Shown: positions 1-9,142 of the stretch, piece after piece
Layout: every line of letters begins with the position of its first letter
How positions within the stretch are numbered: the first letter of the stretch is position 1
From: Streptomyces sp. ASQP_92
GTDB taxonomy: Bacteria; Actinomycetota; Actinomycetes; Streptomycetales; Streptomycetaceae
Assembly (NCBI RefSeq): GCF_025399895.1
Contig: NZ_JAODUA010000034.1
Span: forward strand, 1-34,294
Direction of reading: 5' to 3'
Length of the DNA: 34,294 nt
The notes under the pieces: generated by a model
The model's database searches: none
Seen by the model: only the letters and a program-made list of their open reading frames with translations
Told to the model about the DNA's origin: nothing
Position numbers and translations under genes: made by a program

Positions 1-354
1 GTCGTCCTCCGGTGGAGGCGTGGGGTCGGGTTCGGGAGCCGGGTTTCCCGGGTCCCCCGGTGAGCTGTAGGGGCCGCCCACCTGGCCGTCCGAGTCCTGG
101 CGATGAGACATGGCCGACAACTCCTTGGGTGCGAGCAAGACGTGACATTCCTGAAGGACGTCACCCATTCTGGCGGCCAACGCCCCTTCTCGGGACGCGA
201 CTTGCCAATACTGCACTGCGCCTGGTAGGCCCTCTGCATGCCGAGTATGCCGATGCAGTGGCAGCACGGTGTCGCAGGTGATGGCTGCACCTTTGCGGGA
301 TCGTCTCGGACAGTGCGTCTGGTCGGCTGGTCGGCCTGATCCGCGGCATCGACC
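1..354. other. Region upstream of the lanthipeptide synthetase remnant; no gene supported
   Basis: No reading frame here gives a recognisable protein. If the gene at 355 was once a full class III/IV synthetase, its N-terminal lyase domain should lie in this stretch, but I could not match any frame to it. Either the lyase part is lost or it is too decayed to see by eye. Confidence 0.4.
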
Positions 355-1740
355 TACTTCCGCGTCACCGCCGGTGTCGCGCGCTCTCCTCGCGGGGACG
401 TATTGCGGGGCGTCGACACGGTGACCGGCGCCCGGATGGTCGTCAAACAGGCCAGGGCGTACATGGCGGACATGGCAGAGGACGCACGAGGAATCGACGC
501 ACTCGGCCGGCTTCGCCACGAGCACCGGGTGCTGGCGGCGCTCGACGGCGCCGAGGGCGTCCCCCCGCCTGATCGACCATGTGCGGCACGGCGAGGACGA
601 GTACCCGGGCATGACCGACTACGGGTCGGCGGATCTGCGCCGCGACGTGTCACAGCGCGGCCTGTATGCCGCGCGCGGCAGCGGGTCGGCCCGACAAGTC
701 GGCCTACTGGCGCGTCAGTTGACAGGAATCCTCGACGCGATCCACGCCCGCGCCGTCTTTGTCGTTGTCGTTGTCGCAGACCTTAAGCCCCACAACGTGG
801 TGCTCGGCTCCGACGGGGCCGCGCACGTCGTCGATTCGGCATCAGCGCCCTGGACGGCGACCGTCTTGCCGACGCGACGCGTGGCTACTCCCTGCCGTTG
901 TACCGGCCCGACGCCGAGCCCGACCCGGCGGACGACCTCTACGCGCTGGGGGCGACCCCGCACTTCGCGCTCACCGGCATGGACCCGGTCGTCGTCGACC
1001 CCGACCGCGCGGTCAACTGCGACCGGACCCTGGCCTGTCTGGCCCCCGCGGCCCCGGCGCCGCACTGCGCCCGATGCGCCTGCTGGTCGCGGGCCTGATG
1101 AGCCTCGATGCGGCCGAACGGAGTGTCACCGCGCGGAGGTTTATGGCGGGCCTGCCCTCTCCGGCCGGTGCCGGTGGCTCGTCGACGCCCCGTCCGCGCC
1201 CCTCCCCCACCCTCCTGGACGAGGTGATCACCCACACGGTGGCCACGAGTGCGGCCGCGGCGCCGAACCTGTGCGGACGGCCCGGCGCGTACCATCTCGG
1301 CGCGCCGCTCACGCTCTACGCGGGCGCGGCCGGTGTGGGCCTGGAGCTGCTGCACCACCGGGACCGGCCGGGCGTTGCGGACGCCGTCACCGAACTGGCC
1401 CGGCAGACCGTCCCCCTCCACAACTGCCGCGTCCCGACGGGGCGTTGTACATGGGCGGGACCGGTATCGACGTGTTCCTCGACGCAGCCGCACGATACGC
1501 AGGCCTTCCCGCCCGCCCCGCGCCTTCGGCCCCTCCCCCTCCCGACGGGAGCGGCGACCAGATCGGCGGGGTAGCAGGGGCCGGCACGGGCCACCGGGTC
1601 CTGGCAGCACAGGCCGAGGTCGCTGAACGCACCGCCGACGCCGCCCGGCACAGGGCTCTCGCGGCAGACCGCGCGGCCTCGCTCCTCTCCCGTGCGGCCG
1701 ACCCGGCCCCAGAGCTCCCGGGGGCGGCGGCGTCGGACGC
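355..1740 (+). pseudogene. Decayed class III/IV lanthipeptide synthetase (kinase plus LanC-like domains)
   Basis: Intact relatives phosphorylate, dehydrate and cyclise Ser/Thr/Cys in a precursor peptide. Pieces of one protein are spread over three frames in the right order. Kinase N-lobe (355-566): YFRVTAG, then RGVDTVTGARMVVKQARAY with the ATP-site Lys. Next (567-834): RLIDHVRHGEDEY and the catalytic-loop remnant ADLKPHNVVLG. Then (835-1075): ISALDGDRLADATRGYSLPL. LanC-like part (about 1083-1700): GAYHLGAPLTLYAGAAGVGL, then ALYMGGTGIDVFLDAA and DQIGGVAGAGTG. Lesions visible: a C6 run at 561-566 that needs one C fewer; one T lost near 835, which breaks the DFG motif (adding it restores VVDFGIS); further shifts near 1075 and 1422. 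The Arg-Asp of the kinase loop is replaced by a run of Val coded by a GTCGTT repeat. The LanC part ends early, without visible zinc ligands, and no precursor peptide was found. The gene is almost certainly non-functional. Class III versus IV is undecided. Confidence 0.75.
763..777 (+). repeat. GTCGTT hexamer repeat inside the kinase catalytic loop
   Basis: A short tandem run (TTGTCG repeated) codes for Val-Val-Val-Val immediately before DLKPHN, where an active kinase of this family has an Arg-Asp pair. Slippage expansion is a likely cause of the lost catalytic residues. Confidence 0.5.
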
Positions 1741-1942
1741 GAGCCACTGCAACACGGTCATGCCACAACGGTCCCTCGGCAAGCACACGACCTCTCACAC
1801 CCCCGACAACGCCGCAGAGCTCTCGGAGAGCCGAAAACCTGTCCGCCGAGTCGCGCTCGGACCATGTAGTACAAGTCCTGACCTGCGAAGACGCTCACCG
1901 AAGGTTCCGAAGCTCTGGCGGTGGCCCTGGGCTGCCGCACAG

Positions 1943-2338
1943 TCAGGAGTTCGAGCAGTCGTCCTTCCACACGCCGCCCTCACGCACCCAATTCCTCCGC
2001 TTGTACCCGACCTCCTGGTTGTAGCCGTAGGTCACTATCGCGTGGTTACCCGACAACTCGTCTATGTGGAAGGTCTTCACGGGGATCGCGCCCAACTGGT
2101 TGTGAGTCGCGTGCGCTACCGCGGTGATCATCTTCAGTGACGACATCGACTGACACCGCTTCGACATGAGCCGCCAGGCCGCCGGAGCGTCCGGGGCGGC
2201 AAGTGCCTGCCCGTAACTACGCACCGAGTTCTCCAGGGCCGCATCGCGGTACTGGGGGCTCTCCTCGCTGGAGCAAGCAGGCGCACCGAGAGTCAGGAGC
2301 ACAAGGCCAGTGGCCAGGACGGTCTTACGGATCGGCAA
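1943..2338 (-). CDS. Small secreted lipoprotein, function unknown
   Basis: This is a 131-residue protein with a signal peptide: KTVLATGLVLLTLGAPAC, positively charged start, hydrophobic core and candidate lipobox Cys at residue 22. The Pro at the -2 position is not typical of a lipobox. The mature part has acidic and aromatic stretches and ends VWKDDCSNS. It resembles small Streptomyces lipoproteins with an NTF2/DUF4878-like fold that follow YGQALAAPD-type helices, but I cannot name the family. The start at 2338 has a strong ribosome site (GAGGAGAG) about nine bases upstream. It stands alone. The gene to its left is the convergent synthetase pseudogene and the region to its right is non-coding. 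It probably sits on the outer face of the membrane. Confidence 0.75.
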   Translation of the reverse strand: MPIRKTVLATGLVLLTLGAPACSSEESPQYRDAALENSVRSYGQALAAPDAPAAWRLMSKRCQSMSSLKMITAVAHATHNQLGAIPVKTFHIDELSGNHAIVTYGYNQEVGYKRRNWVREGGVWKDDCSNS

Positions 2339-2759
2339 GAGATCTCTCCTCGGTGATACGGCACGGCCGGATCACATGGGGGATGGGGTCAACGTGGTGA
2401 GGGGGAGCCTGCTCCTGCTACCGGATCGTCATAGCCCCCACTCTCCATCGTGATCCTCGCACTGCAGTCCCCGACTCTTCATCACGGGTGTGGGTAGTTG
2501 GGGGCCCGGCGCGGAGTGAGGTTGCCTGGCGCAGCGGCCGCGGCGCCAACTGACTGAGAAGACCAATCGGGTGTGGCTCGGCTCACTCCCTCGCTCCGAC
2601 AGCGGCGGGAGGGCTTTCAAGTCCCGCACCGCCAAGGCCATCCCGCGGCCTTGGGACAGCAATGCCCCAATCCCCACGGCGACGACAAGCCGGCGCCACG
2701 CGCTATGGAACTACGTGATCACGATGACTCAGAAGATGGCTTGGGCCGCACCAGCCGCC
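2339..2759. other. Intergenic region, no gene supported
   Basis: This stretch holds the upstream region of the lipoprotein gene (minus strand). Open frames on both strands give low-complexity translations without recognisable motifs. No tRNA and no strong hairpin was seen. Confidence 0.4.
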
Positions 2760-3124
2760 AGGTTGCCGGACAGGCGCCACGAAGTCGGTGACATCGGCAA
2801 CCCGCTGCTTGAGCAGCTGACACACACCGCTGGTGTTCGCAGACAGCAGGTCATAGACGTACCGCTCCCCCACGTACTACGAAGGCACCACCACGGGCGT
2901 CTCCGGCCAGCGCCGACGCATCTCCATCACCGCCCGCACCCCCTTGTCGGTGAAGCAGGGCGGCATCCGGACGTGGATCAGTGCAAGTTCGGGTTGGTGC
3001 TCCGCCACTGCCGCCAACACGCCCCGTCGCCATCTTCCGCGGCGACCTGGAACCCGCCGATCTCCAGCACCCTGATCACGCCGGCCCGAAGCCACACCGA
3101 ATCCTCGGCGATCACCGCGCGCAC
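2760..3124 (-). pseudogene. Broken NarL/DesR-type response regulator (receiver domain only)
   Basis: A GTG start at 3124 overlaps the end of the sensor kinase gene by 13 bases, the usual arrangement for such pairs. Translation begins VRAVIAEDSVWLRAGVIRVL, the receiver start with its acidic pair ED. The frame is lost near 3020-3028 and resumes in another frame as LAAVAEHQPELALIHVRMPP, where the phospho-acceptor Asp (normally DVRMPP) is His. A TAG stop at 2877-2879 interrupts the next block, after which YVGERYVYDLLS and LLKQRVADVTDFV continue the receiver C-terminus in frame. No LuxR-type DNA-binding domain follows. The protein therefore has one frame change, one stop, a lost phospho-site and a lost output domain. 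Confidence 0.8.
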
Positions 3125-4359
3125 GGCAGCTCCGCGGTGATGATGGTCGGCCCGCCCACGGGGCTGCTGACGTGGAAGGCCCCGTCAAGGGAGCCGACCC
3201 GCTTGGCCAGCCCGGTCAGCCCCGTGCCGGCGGCGGCATCGGCACCGCCCAGCCCGTCGTCGGTAACGCGCACGCGCAGCACCTCGCCGACCTGACGGAC
3301 TATCACCTCCGCACGCATCGCGCGGGCGTGCTTCGTCGCATTGGTCAGCGCCTCGGAGATCACGAAGTACGCGACTGACTCCACATTGGGCGCCACCCGC
3401 TCCTCCAGATTGACCCGAACCCGCACGGGCAGGGGCGTGCGGGCAGCCAGCCCGGACAACGCCGCGTCCAGACCTCGGTCTTCGAGCACGGCCGGATGCA
3501 ACCCCCGCACCAGGTCATTGAGTTCGGCGATCGCCTCCTTCGCCTCCAGGTGCGCTGTCGCAACCATCTCGCGGACATCACTGGGCAGGTCTGGGCGGGT
3601 GGCAAGGGCCAGACCCAGGTTGACCGCGAGAGACACCAGCCGCTGCTGGGTGCCGTCGTGCAGGTCGCGCTCGATCCGGCGGCGTTCCGCGTCGACTGCC
3701 TCGATCAAGTCGGTCCGGCTCACGGCCAGCTGATCGACCTGCTCCTGGAGCCGCTGCGCCCGGCTGGGCCCGAGCAGGCCCAATGCCAGCCGCGTCTCGG
3801 CCCGGGCTACTGCCCGCGCGGTCCAGGGCAGGACGCACAGGAGGAGGAGGCCGGCCGCTGTGTAAACCGGCAGCTGGGTCAGGTAGCCGAACCAGTCCTG
3901 GCGGATTCCGGTTGGCAACGCCCATGACCAGGCGTAGGCGATGACACCCGCCAGACACGCCGCTGCCGCCGCGAGCACCAGCACCTCCAGCAGCGCGAGC
4001 AGCGGGCCCAGCAGGAGGTGGTAACCGACCTTGCGCCAAGGCCGTTTCGCCGCGAGCCACCGGGCGGTCGAGGCCCACGTCCATCGTTCCGGCGCGGTGG
4101 GAGTGAGCCGGGGGACGTCCACACCGATGAGCACCCGGTAGCGAACCCGCTGAACGACCGTCAGCACCGGGGTGACGAGGAGGACCAGGGCGGCCGAGAT
4201 GGAAACCGTGAGCAGCCAGTTCCCCGTCCTGGCGGTAGTCGCCGCCGCCCAGGACCACACGGGCACCAGCGCCAGGTGCGGCAGCACACCGGCGGCAAGG
4301 AAGCCGGTGTCCCGCCACGCCCTGAGGACCGTGCGTCTCAGTCCAGCTGGAATCGTCAT
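3112..4359 (-). CDS. DesK/NarL-type sensor histidine kinase
   Basis: This membrane sensor kinase has 415 residues and is intact. The N-terminal 180 residues hold about four membrane segments (near 22-40, 47-70, 112-142 and 165-182). A short coiled linker leads to the HisKA_3 dimerisation helix with ERRRIERDLHDGTQQR, where His234 is the predicted phosphorylation site. The ATPase domain shows the N box (SEALTNATKHA, 335-345), a G1 motif (DDGLGG, 367-372) and a G2 motif (GTGLTGLAKR, 378-387). The family passes phosphate to a NarL-type regulator. Here that partner, overlapping at the 3' end, is a pseudogene, so the kinase is either orphaned or signals to a regulator elsewhere. The signal sensed cannot be read from the sequence. 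Confidence 0.9.
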   Translation of the reverse strand: MTIPAGLRRTVLRAWRDTGFLAAGVLPHLALVPVWSWAAATTARTGNWLLTVSISAALVLLVTPVLTVVQRVRYRVLIGVDVPRLTPTAPERWTWASTARWLAAKRPWRKVGYHLLLGPLLALLEVLVLAAAAACLAGVIAYAWSWALPTGIRQDWFGYLTQLPVYTAAGLLLLCVLPWTARAVARAETRLALGLLGPSRAQRLQEQVDQLAVSRTDLIEAVDAERRRIERDLHDGTQQRLVSLAVNLGLALATRPDLPSDVREMVATAHLEAKEAIAELNDLVRGLHPAVLEDRGLDAALSGLAARTPLPVRVRVNLEERVAPNVESVAYFVISEALTNATKHARAMRAEVIVRQVGEVLRVRVTDDGLGGADAAAGTGLTGLAKRVGSLDGAFHVSSPVGGPTIITAELPCAR

Positions 4360-4439
4360 GGCACGACGCTAGGGCACCGCAGGAGGACGGCGCCATGAAA
4401 CCTGCACCCGACCTCATGGTGAACCTAGTACCAGCTGTA

Positions 4440-5283
4440 GATCTTGATCATGGCCTGTGGGCGGACAGCCTTTCGGGTCGGCAGGTCGGCTTCTGCGGCC
4501 GCCGGCAGGTGGACCGGGCCCGGTGGAACAGGCGTCGCGGGCGAGACGGCGGTGCTGCATCGGCCAACCGAAGGTGCGCTCGACGACCCAACGTCGGGGG
4601 AGCACCTTGCACCCTGTGATGCGGGGGTCTCATTGGACGACGTCGACGTCGATTCCGAGGCGGGCGCCGTGGTCGATGACCTTGGTGCGGTATCCGGTGT
4701 GGGCCCACGCCTGGGTCACTCCAGGTGTCGCGACGGTGATGCGGGAGAGCAGACGGATGCCGCCGCTGTTGTCGGAGACGCCGGCAGCGGTCACCCGGAC
4801 GGCCAGCGGCAGGCCGAGGTTGTCGACGCCGATATGACGTTTACGGCTGCGGCTTTACCCGCCTCGATACCTTGGCCGACCGCGGGAACGTGGTCGGAGG
4901 TCTTGCTGCTCTGCGCGTCCAGCACACAGGCGCTCGGCTCGGCGTCCCAGTTTTCAGCCTCCCGCGCCAGGCGCCGCAGCAGGCCATTGAGTTGGTCAAA
5001 GATGCCCTCCTTCTGCCAGGCGGCACAGTAGCCAAGACCATCTCCTACGGTGCGAAGTCTGCGGCGGATACCGCCAGGGAACTCCGGTGCGGTCGACGTA
5101 GATGATGGCGTCCATGATGCGGCGTAGGTGGTGCTCGGGCGGGGCGTCCGATGTCGAGGCCGTGGCTTCTGCGCTCGGCCCGCCAGGCAGTGAGTGTGGG
5201 GCTGATCGCCAAGTGCACCCCGACGGGCCGCCACGAAGATGATCGCGGCCAGAGCTTCCCAGTTTCGGTGGCGTGTGGACCAT
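4440..5283 (-). pseudogene. Broken IS5-family transposase
   Basis: Pieces of an IS5-type DDE transposase lie in order over several minus-strand frames: LRRIMDAIIYVDRTGVPWRY, then YCAAWQKEGIFDQLNGLLRR, then CVLDAQSSKTSDHVPAVGQG with the first catalytic Asp, then KRHIGVDNLGLPLAVRVTAA, HTGYRTKVIDHGARLGIDVD and VLPRRWVVERTFGWPMQHRR with the final Glu region. Frame changes lie near 5060 and 4850, and a TGA stop lies at 4630-4632. The expected C-terminal tail after HRRLARD is replaced by unrelated sequence. I could not identify terminal inverted repeats with confidence. Confidence 0.85.
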
Positions 5284-5312
5284 CTTCGGGTCGGCGCAGG
5301 AACGCCCCTTAG

Positions 5313-6098
5313 TTACATCGGTGCCGGGGCCGTTCCACGTCCACGCCGTCGTCGGCGTCCTCGGTTACGGCGACGGGTCGTGCGCAACCGTCCTGCACGC
5401 AGCCAGGCCGCGGCCTCCGGGGCTTTCTCGGACAGTTCCACGAGAGCCGGGTGCGGGGCGGGCGGGACGTAGGGTCCGGAAGCCGCAATGCGGCGGCCGT
5501 CCGCGCCGGACCTACGGCCGTAGCGCGCCAGGAAGGCGAACTGGGCCAGAGAGGCGATGCCGGTGGCCGCGGTCGCGGCCCACTGCGCGGGCCCGTGGGG
5601 CAGGCGGTCGAACAGCGCCAGGTTCACGAATGCGAACTCCCCGGTAAGAAGCAGCACCCCGGTGACGGTCAGGCAATCCCGGGCGGCCGCCGCCCGGCGG
5701 GCGCGGGACGCGCCAGGACCCCCGTGGAACTCGGCATGGGCAGCGCGAAAGACTGGGTCGCGGAAAGCGATATTGCCGAGCGTCGTGGCGGCCGAACGCC
5801 GGCGCAGCGCCGCGAGCAGGGCTTCCGGAATGGGGTGCCCGGCAGTCCGCGCCACGTCCACGCCGGTCCCCGTCAGTGCCAGATTGCCCCGATGGTTGAT
5901 GGTGACCAGGCCGTCCAGCAAGAGCCGGGCGGCGGCCGCCTGGACGTCGTCCTCGGTCAACCAGCGACCGGCGGCCGCGCGATAGGGGTCGACGGGCGCG
6001 GCAGGGAACCACGCGCGCAGGCGGTCGCGCACAACGGGCACCCCGTACAGCAGGATTGTGACGGGGACGACGGCACAGGCGAGCGCGACGGGATCCAC
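5313..6098 (-). CDS. Predicted membrane protein, function unknown
   Basis: GTG start; 261 residues. A first membrane segment lies at residues 2-22 (LACAVVPVTILLYGVPVV). A soluble section (about 35-140) includes a winged-helix-like stretch, LTEDDVQAAAARLLLDGLVT. Two hydrophobic segments follow near 145-165 and 175-195. The last 40 residues are very Arg-rich (RRRNRGRRRRRGRG), whereas another frame over the same bases gives an acidic tail (AVTEDADDGVDVE). That suggests a late frame change or a drifted end. The overall shape resembles the TIGR04222-type membrane proteins of Streptomyces, but this is a weak impression. It lies between two transposase pseudogenes on their flanks and has no evident operon partner. 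Confidence 0.6.
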   Translation of the reverse strand: MDPVALACAVVPVTILLYGVPVVRDRLRAWFPAAPVDPYRAAAGRWLTEDDVQAAAARLLLDGLVTINHRGNLALTGTGVDVARTAGHPIPEALLAALRRRSAATTLGNIAFRDPVFRAAHAEFHGGPGASRARRAAAARDCLTVTGVLLLTGEFAFVNLALFDRLPHGPAQWAATAATGIASLAQFAFLARYGRRSGADGRRIAASGPYVPPAPHPALVELSEKAPEAAAWLRAGRLRTTRRRNRGRRRRRGRGTAPAPM

Positions 6099-6238
6099 GC
6101 GCCGAGCCTAGGCCCTGTTCCCCCTGTCAGGGCAGCCGATTTCCCAAGCGGGCAACGGCGACCAGGGGCGGGCGCGGGGGCACTCCACCCTCCCGTGACG
6201 GACAGTGGCCGCGTTCGCGGGGGGGCGGGTCAATACAC

Positions 6239-7197
6239 CTAGGGCGTGTCCGACGGGTCGCGTGACCGTCCTGGATACTGGTCGTTCCTGTCGGAGTGGG
6301 GCGGGGTGACTTATCGAATGAGGAATGGGCCCGACTGAGGCCGCACTTACCGAAGAACGTTGGACGGGGCGGGCGGTGGAAGGATCACCGCCAGGTGATC
6401 AACGGGATCTTGTTCCGCTAGCGGACGGGTATCCCGTGGCGAGACCTCCCGACGAGATTCGGGAAGTGGAAGACGGCACATGACAGGCATCGACGCTGGT
6501 CAGCGGATGGCACATGGGAGAGGATCCTCCGGGCCGTCCAGGCCGAAGCCGACGCGGAAGGCCATCTCGACTGGTCCATGGTAGGTGTGGACTCCACCGT
6601 GTGCCGGGCTCACCAGCACGCCGCCGGTGCCCGCAGGCAGGCGCCACGCTGGCCCGGCAAGCGCACCCGTCCCGCTCAGCACCGTTCCGATGAAGCACTG
6701 GGGCGTTCGCGCGGTGGCCTGAGCACAAAGATCCATCTAACCGGTGAAGGCGGCCTGCGGCCCCCATCTCTACTGATCACACCCGGACAGTGGGGCGATG
6801 CCCCACAGCTGATTCCGGTCCTGGAACGGGTGCACGTTCCCCGCCCGGCTGGTGGTCGTCCGCGCACCCGGCCCGAGCACCTGAGCGGCGACAAAGCGTA
6901 TTCCTCACGCCGCAATCGCCGCTATCTGCGCCGACGCCAGATCAGTCACACCATTCCCGAACCGGATAACCAGCGTGCCAACCGGTGGGGCGTGGACGTG
7001 CGGGCGGTCGGCCGACGGGCTTCGACGCGGTGCGGTACGCCCGCAGGAACGAAGTCGAACGCCTGATCAACAAGTTGAAGATCAACCGGGCCGTGGCGAT
7101 GCGCTTCGACAAGAGGGCCTTTGTCTTTCACGGGACGGTCACCGTTGCCGCGATCAGGCTGTGGCTCCGGCGATGATCCGCGGGGCAGTTCTTCGCG
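6239..7197 (+). mobile_element. Inactivated IS5-type insertion sequence
   Basis: This segment contains the transposase pseudogene 6311-7176. A likely left end is CTAGGGCGTGTCCGACGGG at 6239-6257, resembling the GGGCGTGTCC-type ends of Streptomyces IS5 elements. The expected right end after the stop (7175-7193) matches its reverse complement at only about 11 of 19 bases. A better partner lies at 8199-8217 (15 of 19), outside the gene at 7243-8091. The true right boundary is therefore uncertain. Confidence 0.55.
6311..7176 (+). pseudogene. IS5-type transposase with one amber stop and one frameshift
   Basis: The frame starting LSNEEWARLRPHLPKN is read through WKDHRQVINGILFR, hits TAG at 6419-6421, then continues in frame: RTGIPWRDLPTRFGKWKTAH, EGHLDWSMVGVDSTVCRAHQ (first catalytic Asp), GLSTKIHLTGEGGLRPPSLL and HLSGDKAYSSRRNRRYLRRR (second Asp). 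Near 6990-7010 the frame changes and ends as GFDAVRYARRNEVERLINKL and MRFDKRAFVFHGTVTVAAIR, which holds the Glu of the DDE triad. All catalytic residues survive, so only two lesions separate it from an open frame and the loss is recent compared with the neighbouring remnants. No start codon is obvious at the left edge. Confidence 0.85.
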
Positions 7198-7242
7198 GTC
7201 TGGAAGCTCCCGGGAACCATGGAGGGGGCGGGCTCGGGGAGG

Positions 7243-8091
7243 TCAGGGTTTCCAGGGGAGGCGGAGGGCTTCGAGGCCGGGGTTGTTGAGGAGGGCTTCG
7301 ACCAACGGGGTGGGGCCTGCGACCTTGGTGCCGTGGAGGTCGAAGTGAGTGAAGGTGACCCAAGTCCGGTCAGCGGGCCAGATATTGGAGGGGCTGTATG
7401 CCATCAGGTCGGGATGGTGGTAGAGGCTGTGGGCGTCGCCCAAGCGGCCGGTGAGCACCGTGGGGACGTGGTAGTAGAACATGTTTCGGCAGAAGTGGAC
7501 CAGGCAGCGAGTGTCAGGGCCGTCCGGGCTGTGCTCAATGAGTAGGTCGATCAGCTGGTGCCAGGTTTCCCGGTCGAGGCTGCCTTCGTTCGACCACAGG
7601 ATGTTGTCCGGCCAGCTGTGGTCTTTGGAGCGCCGTGAGCGCAGTTGGTATCGGTCGGGATAGGAGCCTTCTTCGACGATCGCGTCGCCGATGCGTTCGG
7701 CCAGCTCGGACCAGCGCACGCGCTGCCAGTCAGGCCCGGGATGCGTGGCCCAGTCCGTTTCATCGTCGCAGTCGTTGGCGCCTTCCGTGCCGATCACAGC
7801 GTCGGTGCCGGCCGGAATGGCCGGGCGTCGCGGGTCCTCGTACATGGCGTGCAGGATCCAGGCACTGTCAGGGCGAGCCGGTGGCTCGAAGCCAAGAAGG
7901 CCGTCGTCACCGGACAGTGCGGCCAGCCAGCGGGTTTCGGTCTCGGCGGGAACGCGTGCCCAGTTGGCGAATGACGCAGCCTCCTCGGGCGTCAGGACCC
8001 GCGCAGCCCTCTCGGCCTTATCCGCCGCAAGGATGCTCCGCAGTGCCGAAGGCACCTCGGCCATGTCGGGAAGGCCGTAGATATCTTGCAT
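7243..8091 (-). CDS. Hypothetical protein, paralogue of 11672-12460
   Basis: This soluble 282-residue protein has no signal peptide or membrane segment. The start at 8091 follows AGAGGA by seven bases. It shares a set of ordered blocks with the gene at 11672-12460: GFEPPARPDSAWILHAMYE, EGSLDRETWHQLIDLLIEHS, SPSNIWPADRTWV, and the strongly kept C-terminus KVAGPTPLVEALLNNPGLEA followed by LRLPW. The middle (WATHPGPDWQRVRWSELAER) is also shared in outline. The N-terminal 55 residues are unique to this copy. Rich acidic and Trp content and single-gene placement are common in immunity-type or small orphan proteins, but no family name can be given. It lies directly after the dead IS element and may have been carried with it. 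Confidence 0.75.
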   Translation of the reverse strand: MQDIYGLPDMAEVPSALRSILAADKAERAARVLTPEEAASFANWARVPAETETRWLAALSGDDGLLGFEPPARPDSAWILHAMYEDPRRPAIPAGTDAVIGTEGANDCDDETDWATHPGPDWQRVRWSELAERIGDAIVEEGSYPDRYQLRSRRSKDHSWPDNILWSNEGSLDRETWHQLIDLLIEHSPDGPDTRCLVHFCRNMFYYHVPTVLTGRLGDAHSLYHHPDLMAYSPSNIWPADRTWVTFTHFDLHGTKVAGPTPLVEALLNNPGLEALRLPWKP

Positions 8092-8647
8092 CTGGCCATC
8101 CTCTCAAGCCGCAGGACTCGCCCGGCGACAGTGTCGGTGAGCCGGCAGATCGTGTCTGGCGGCACCTACTGGTGGCGGAAGTCAGGGTGTCGAAGCCACC
8201 TATCGGACAGGGCCTAGCCCGGTGGGCGGTCCGGTACGCCGTGAAGGGCCCGATGGAGTGGCTGGTGTGGTGGGCGTGACCCGGGCCGATGAGGGCGCTC
8301 CTGGCGGTTCGAACGCCGCCGGGAACTCTCCCGTATGGCCAGACTGAACTCCCGGCCTGCAAGAGAGAGCCCCATGCAATAGCGCCGCGAAGCTCCGTTG
8401 CACCTCCGCTCCCATGCCGCATAGCCACCGTCGTGCCACCTCGCGCCGACGTACGGCCCGGGCAGCAGGACCCCCAACGTGGTGCGCGCACGCGGCGGCC
8501 ACGACGGCCAGCACAGCAGCACCATCAAGAACCGCGTCGGGAAGGTTCGCGTCTCCACTGGCGAATGTCGTGTCCCGGCAGCCGATGGGGGCTCAGCGAT
8601 CATGTGCGAAACGACGATGCGCTATTCAGGAACCGGGTGAGGCGCCG
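8092..8647. other. Intergenic region with an IS-end-like sequence, no gene supported
   Basis: The stretch begins with the upstream region of the minus-strand gene at 8091. At 8199-8217 it carries the reverse complement of CTAGGCCCTGTCCGATAGG, a candidate insertion-sequence end. The remainder translates to Arg-rich, low-information frames on both strands and is probably decayed coding DNA. Confidence 0.4.
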
Positions 8648-9142
8648 GTGACGACGAGCAGCGGGCTTCGACCCGGCCAGTCGATGATGTGGACGGTCAG
8701 TTCGTTCTTCCAACTGGACGGCGAACCCGTCGGAGCGTTCGCGTCACAGACCGGCGCAGGTCGTCAGCATGTGCTGGGCAGCACCGACCGAGTCGGCGAC
8801 GAACCGCGTCTGCTCGTCGACTTCAATGAGGGGCAGCCCCTGCTGTCGGCACACGGCCGGCCAGTGGGCGAGCGCCATGGGAACACCGTGCTGCTGTGGG
8901 AAGCGGAATTCCGCATCCGCCGTGCTCGATTCCGCAGGAAGCTGCACTTCTCCGTAACATCCGGACAACGAACCGTCCTTGAGGTCAGGGAGACGTCCCG
9001 GCCCGACCGCACCGTCCACACATACGTCACCCGCAGCGATCCCGCGCTCGACCCGATTACCGTGCTCGGCCTCATCCTGCTTGAGGCACGACCCGACACA
9101 ATGCCGGTCCTCAACGAGCTGCTCGAAAGGGGGCAGACGTAA
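8648..9142 (+). CDS. Hypothetical protein, possible tubby/LURP-like beta-barrel
   Basis: From the GTG at 8648 the protein has 164 residues: VTTSSGLRPGQSMMWTVSSF, then FQLDGEPVGAF, a series of alternating beta-type segments (RVGDEPRLLVDFNEG, TVLLWEAEFRIRRARFRRKL, HFSVTSGQRTVLEVRE) and a helical end (ITVLGLILLEARPDTMPVLN). A beta-rich body with a C-terminal hydrophobic helix is the layout of the scramblase/LURP-one (tubby-like) fold. That is a shape-based guess only. No strong ribosome site marks the start. The frame is open further upstream, but that part has decayed-looking composition. No operon partner. Confidence 0.55.
   Translation: MTTSSGLRPGQSMMWTVSSFFQLDGEPVGAFASQTGAGRQHVLGSTDRVGDEPRLLVDFNEGQPLLSAHGRPVGERHGNTVLLWEAEFRIRRARFRRKLHFSVTSGQRTVLEVRETSRPDRTVHTYVTRSDPALDPITVLGLILLEARPDTMPVLNELLERGQT

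Noticed and set aside
939..1610. Long minus-strand frames opposite the lanthipeptide synthetase remnant
   Set aside because: Arg/Gly/Pro-rich mirror translations of a GC-rich coding strand, with no recognisable motif. The plus-strand pieces explain the sequence.
2429..2677. Minus-strand small gene before the response regulator remnant
   Set aside because: No ribosome site or protein-like pattern. It is probably chance.
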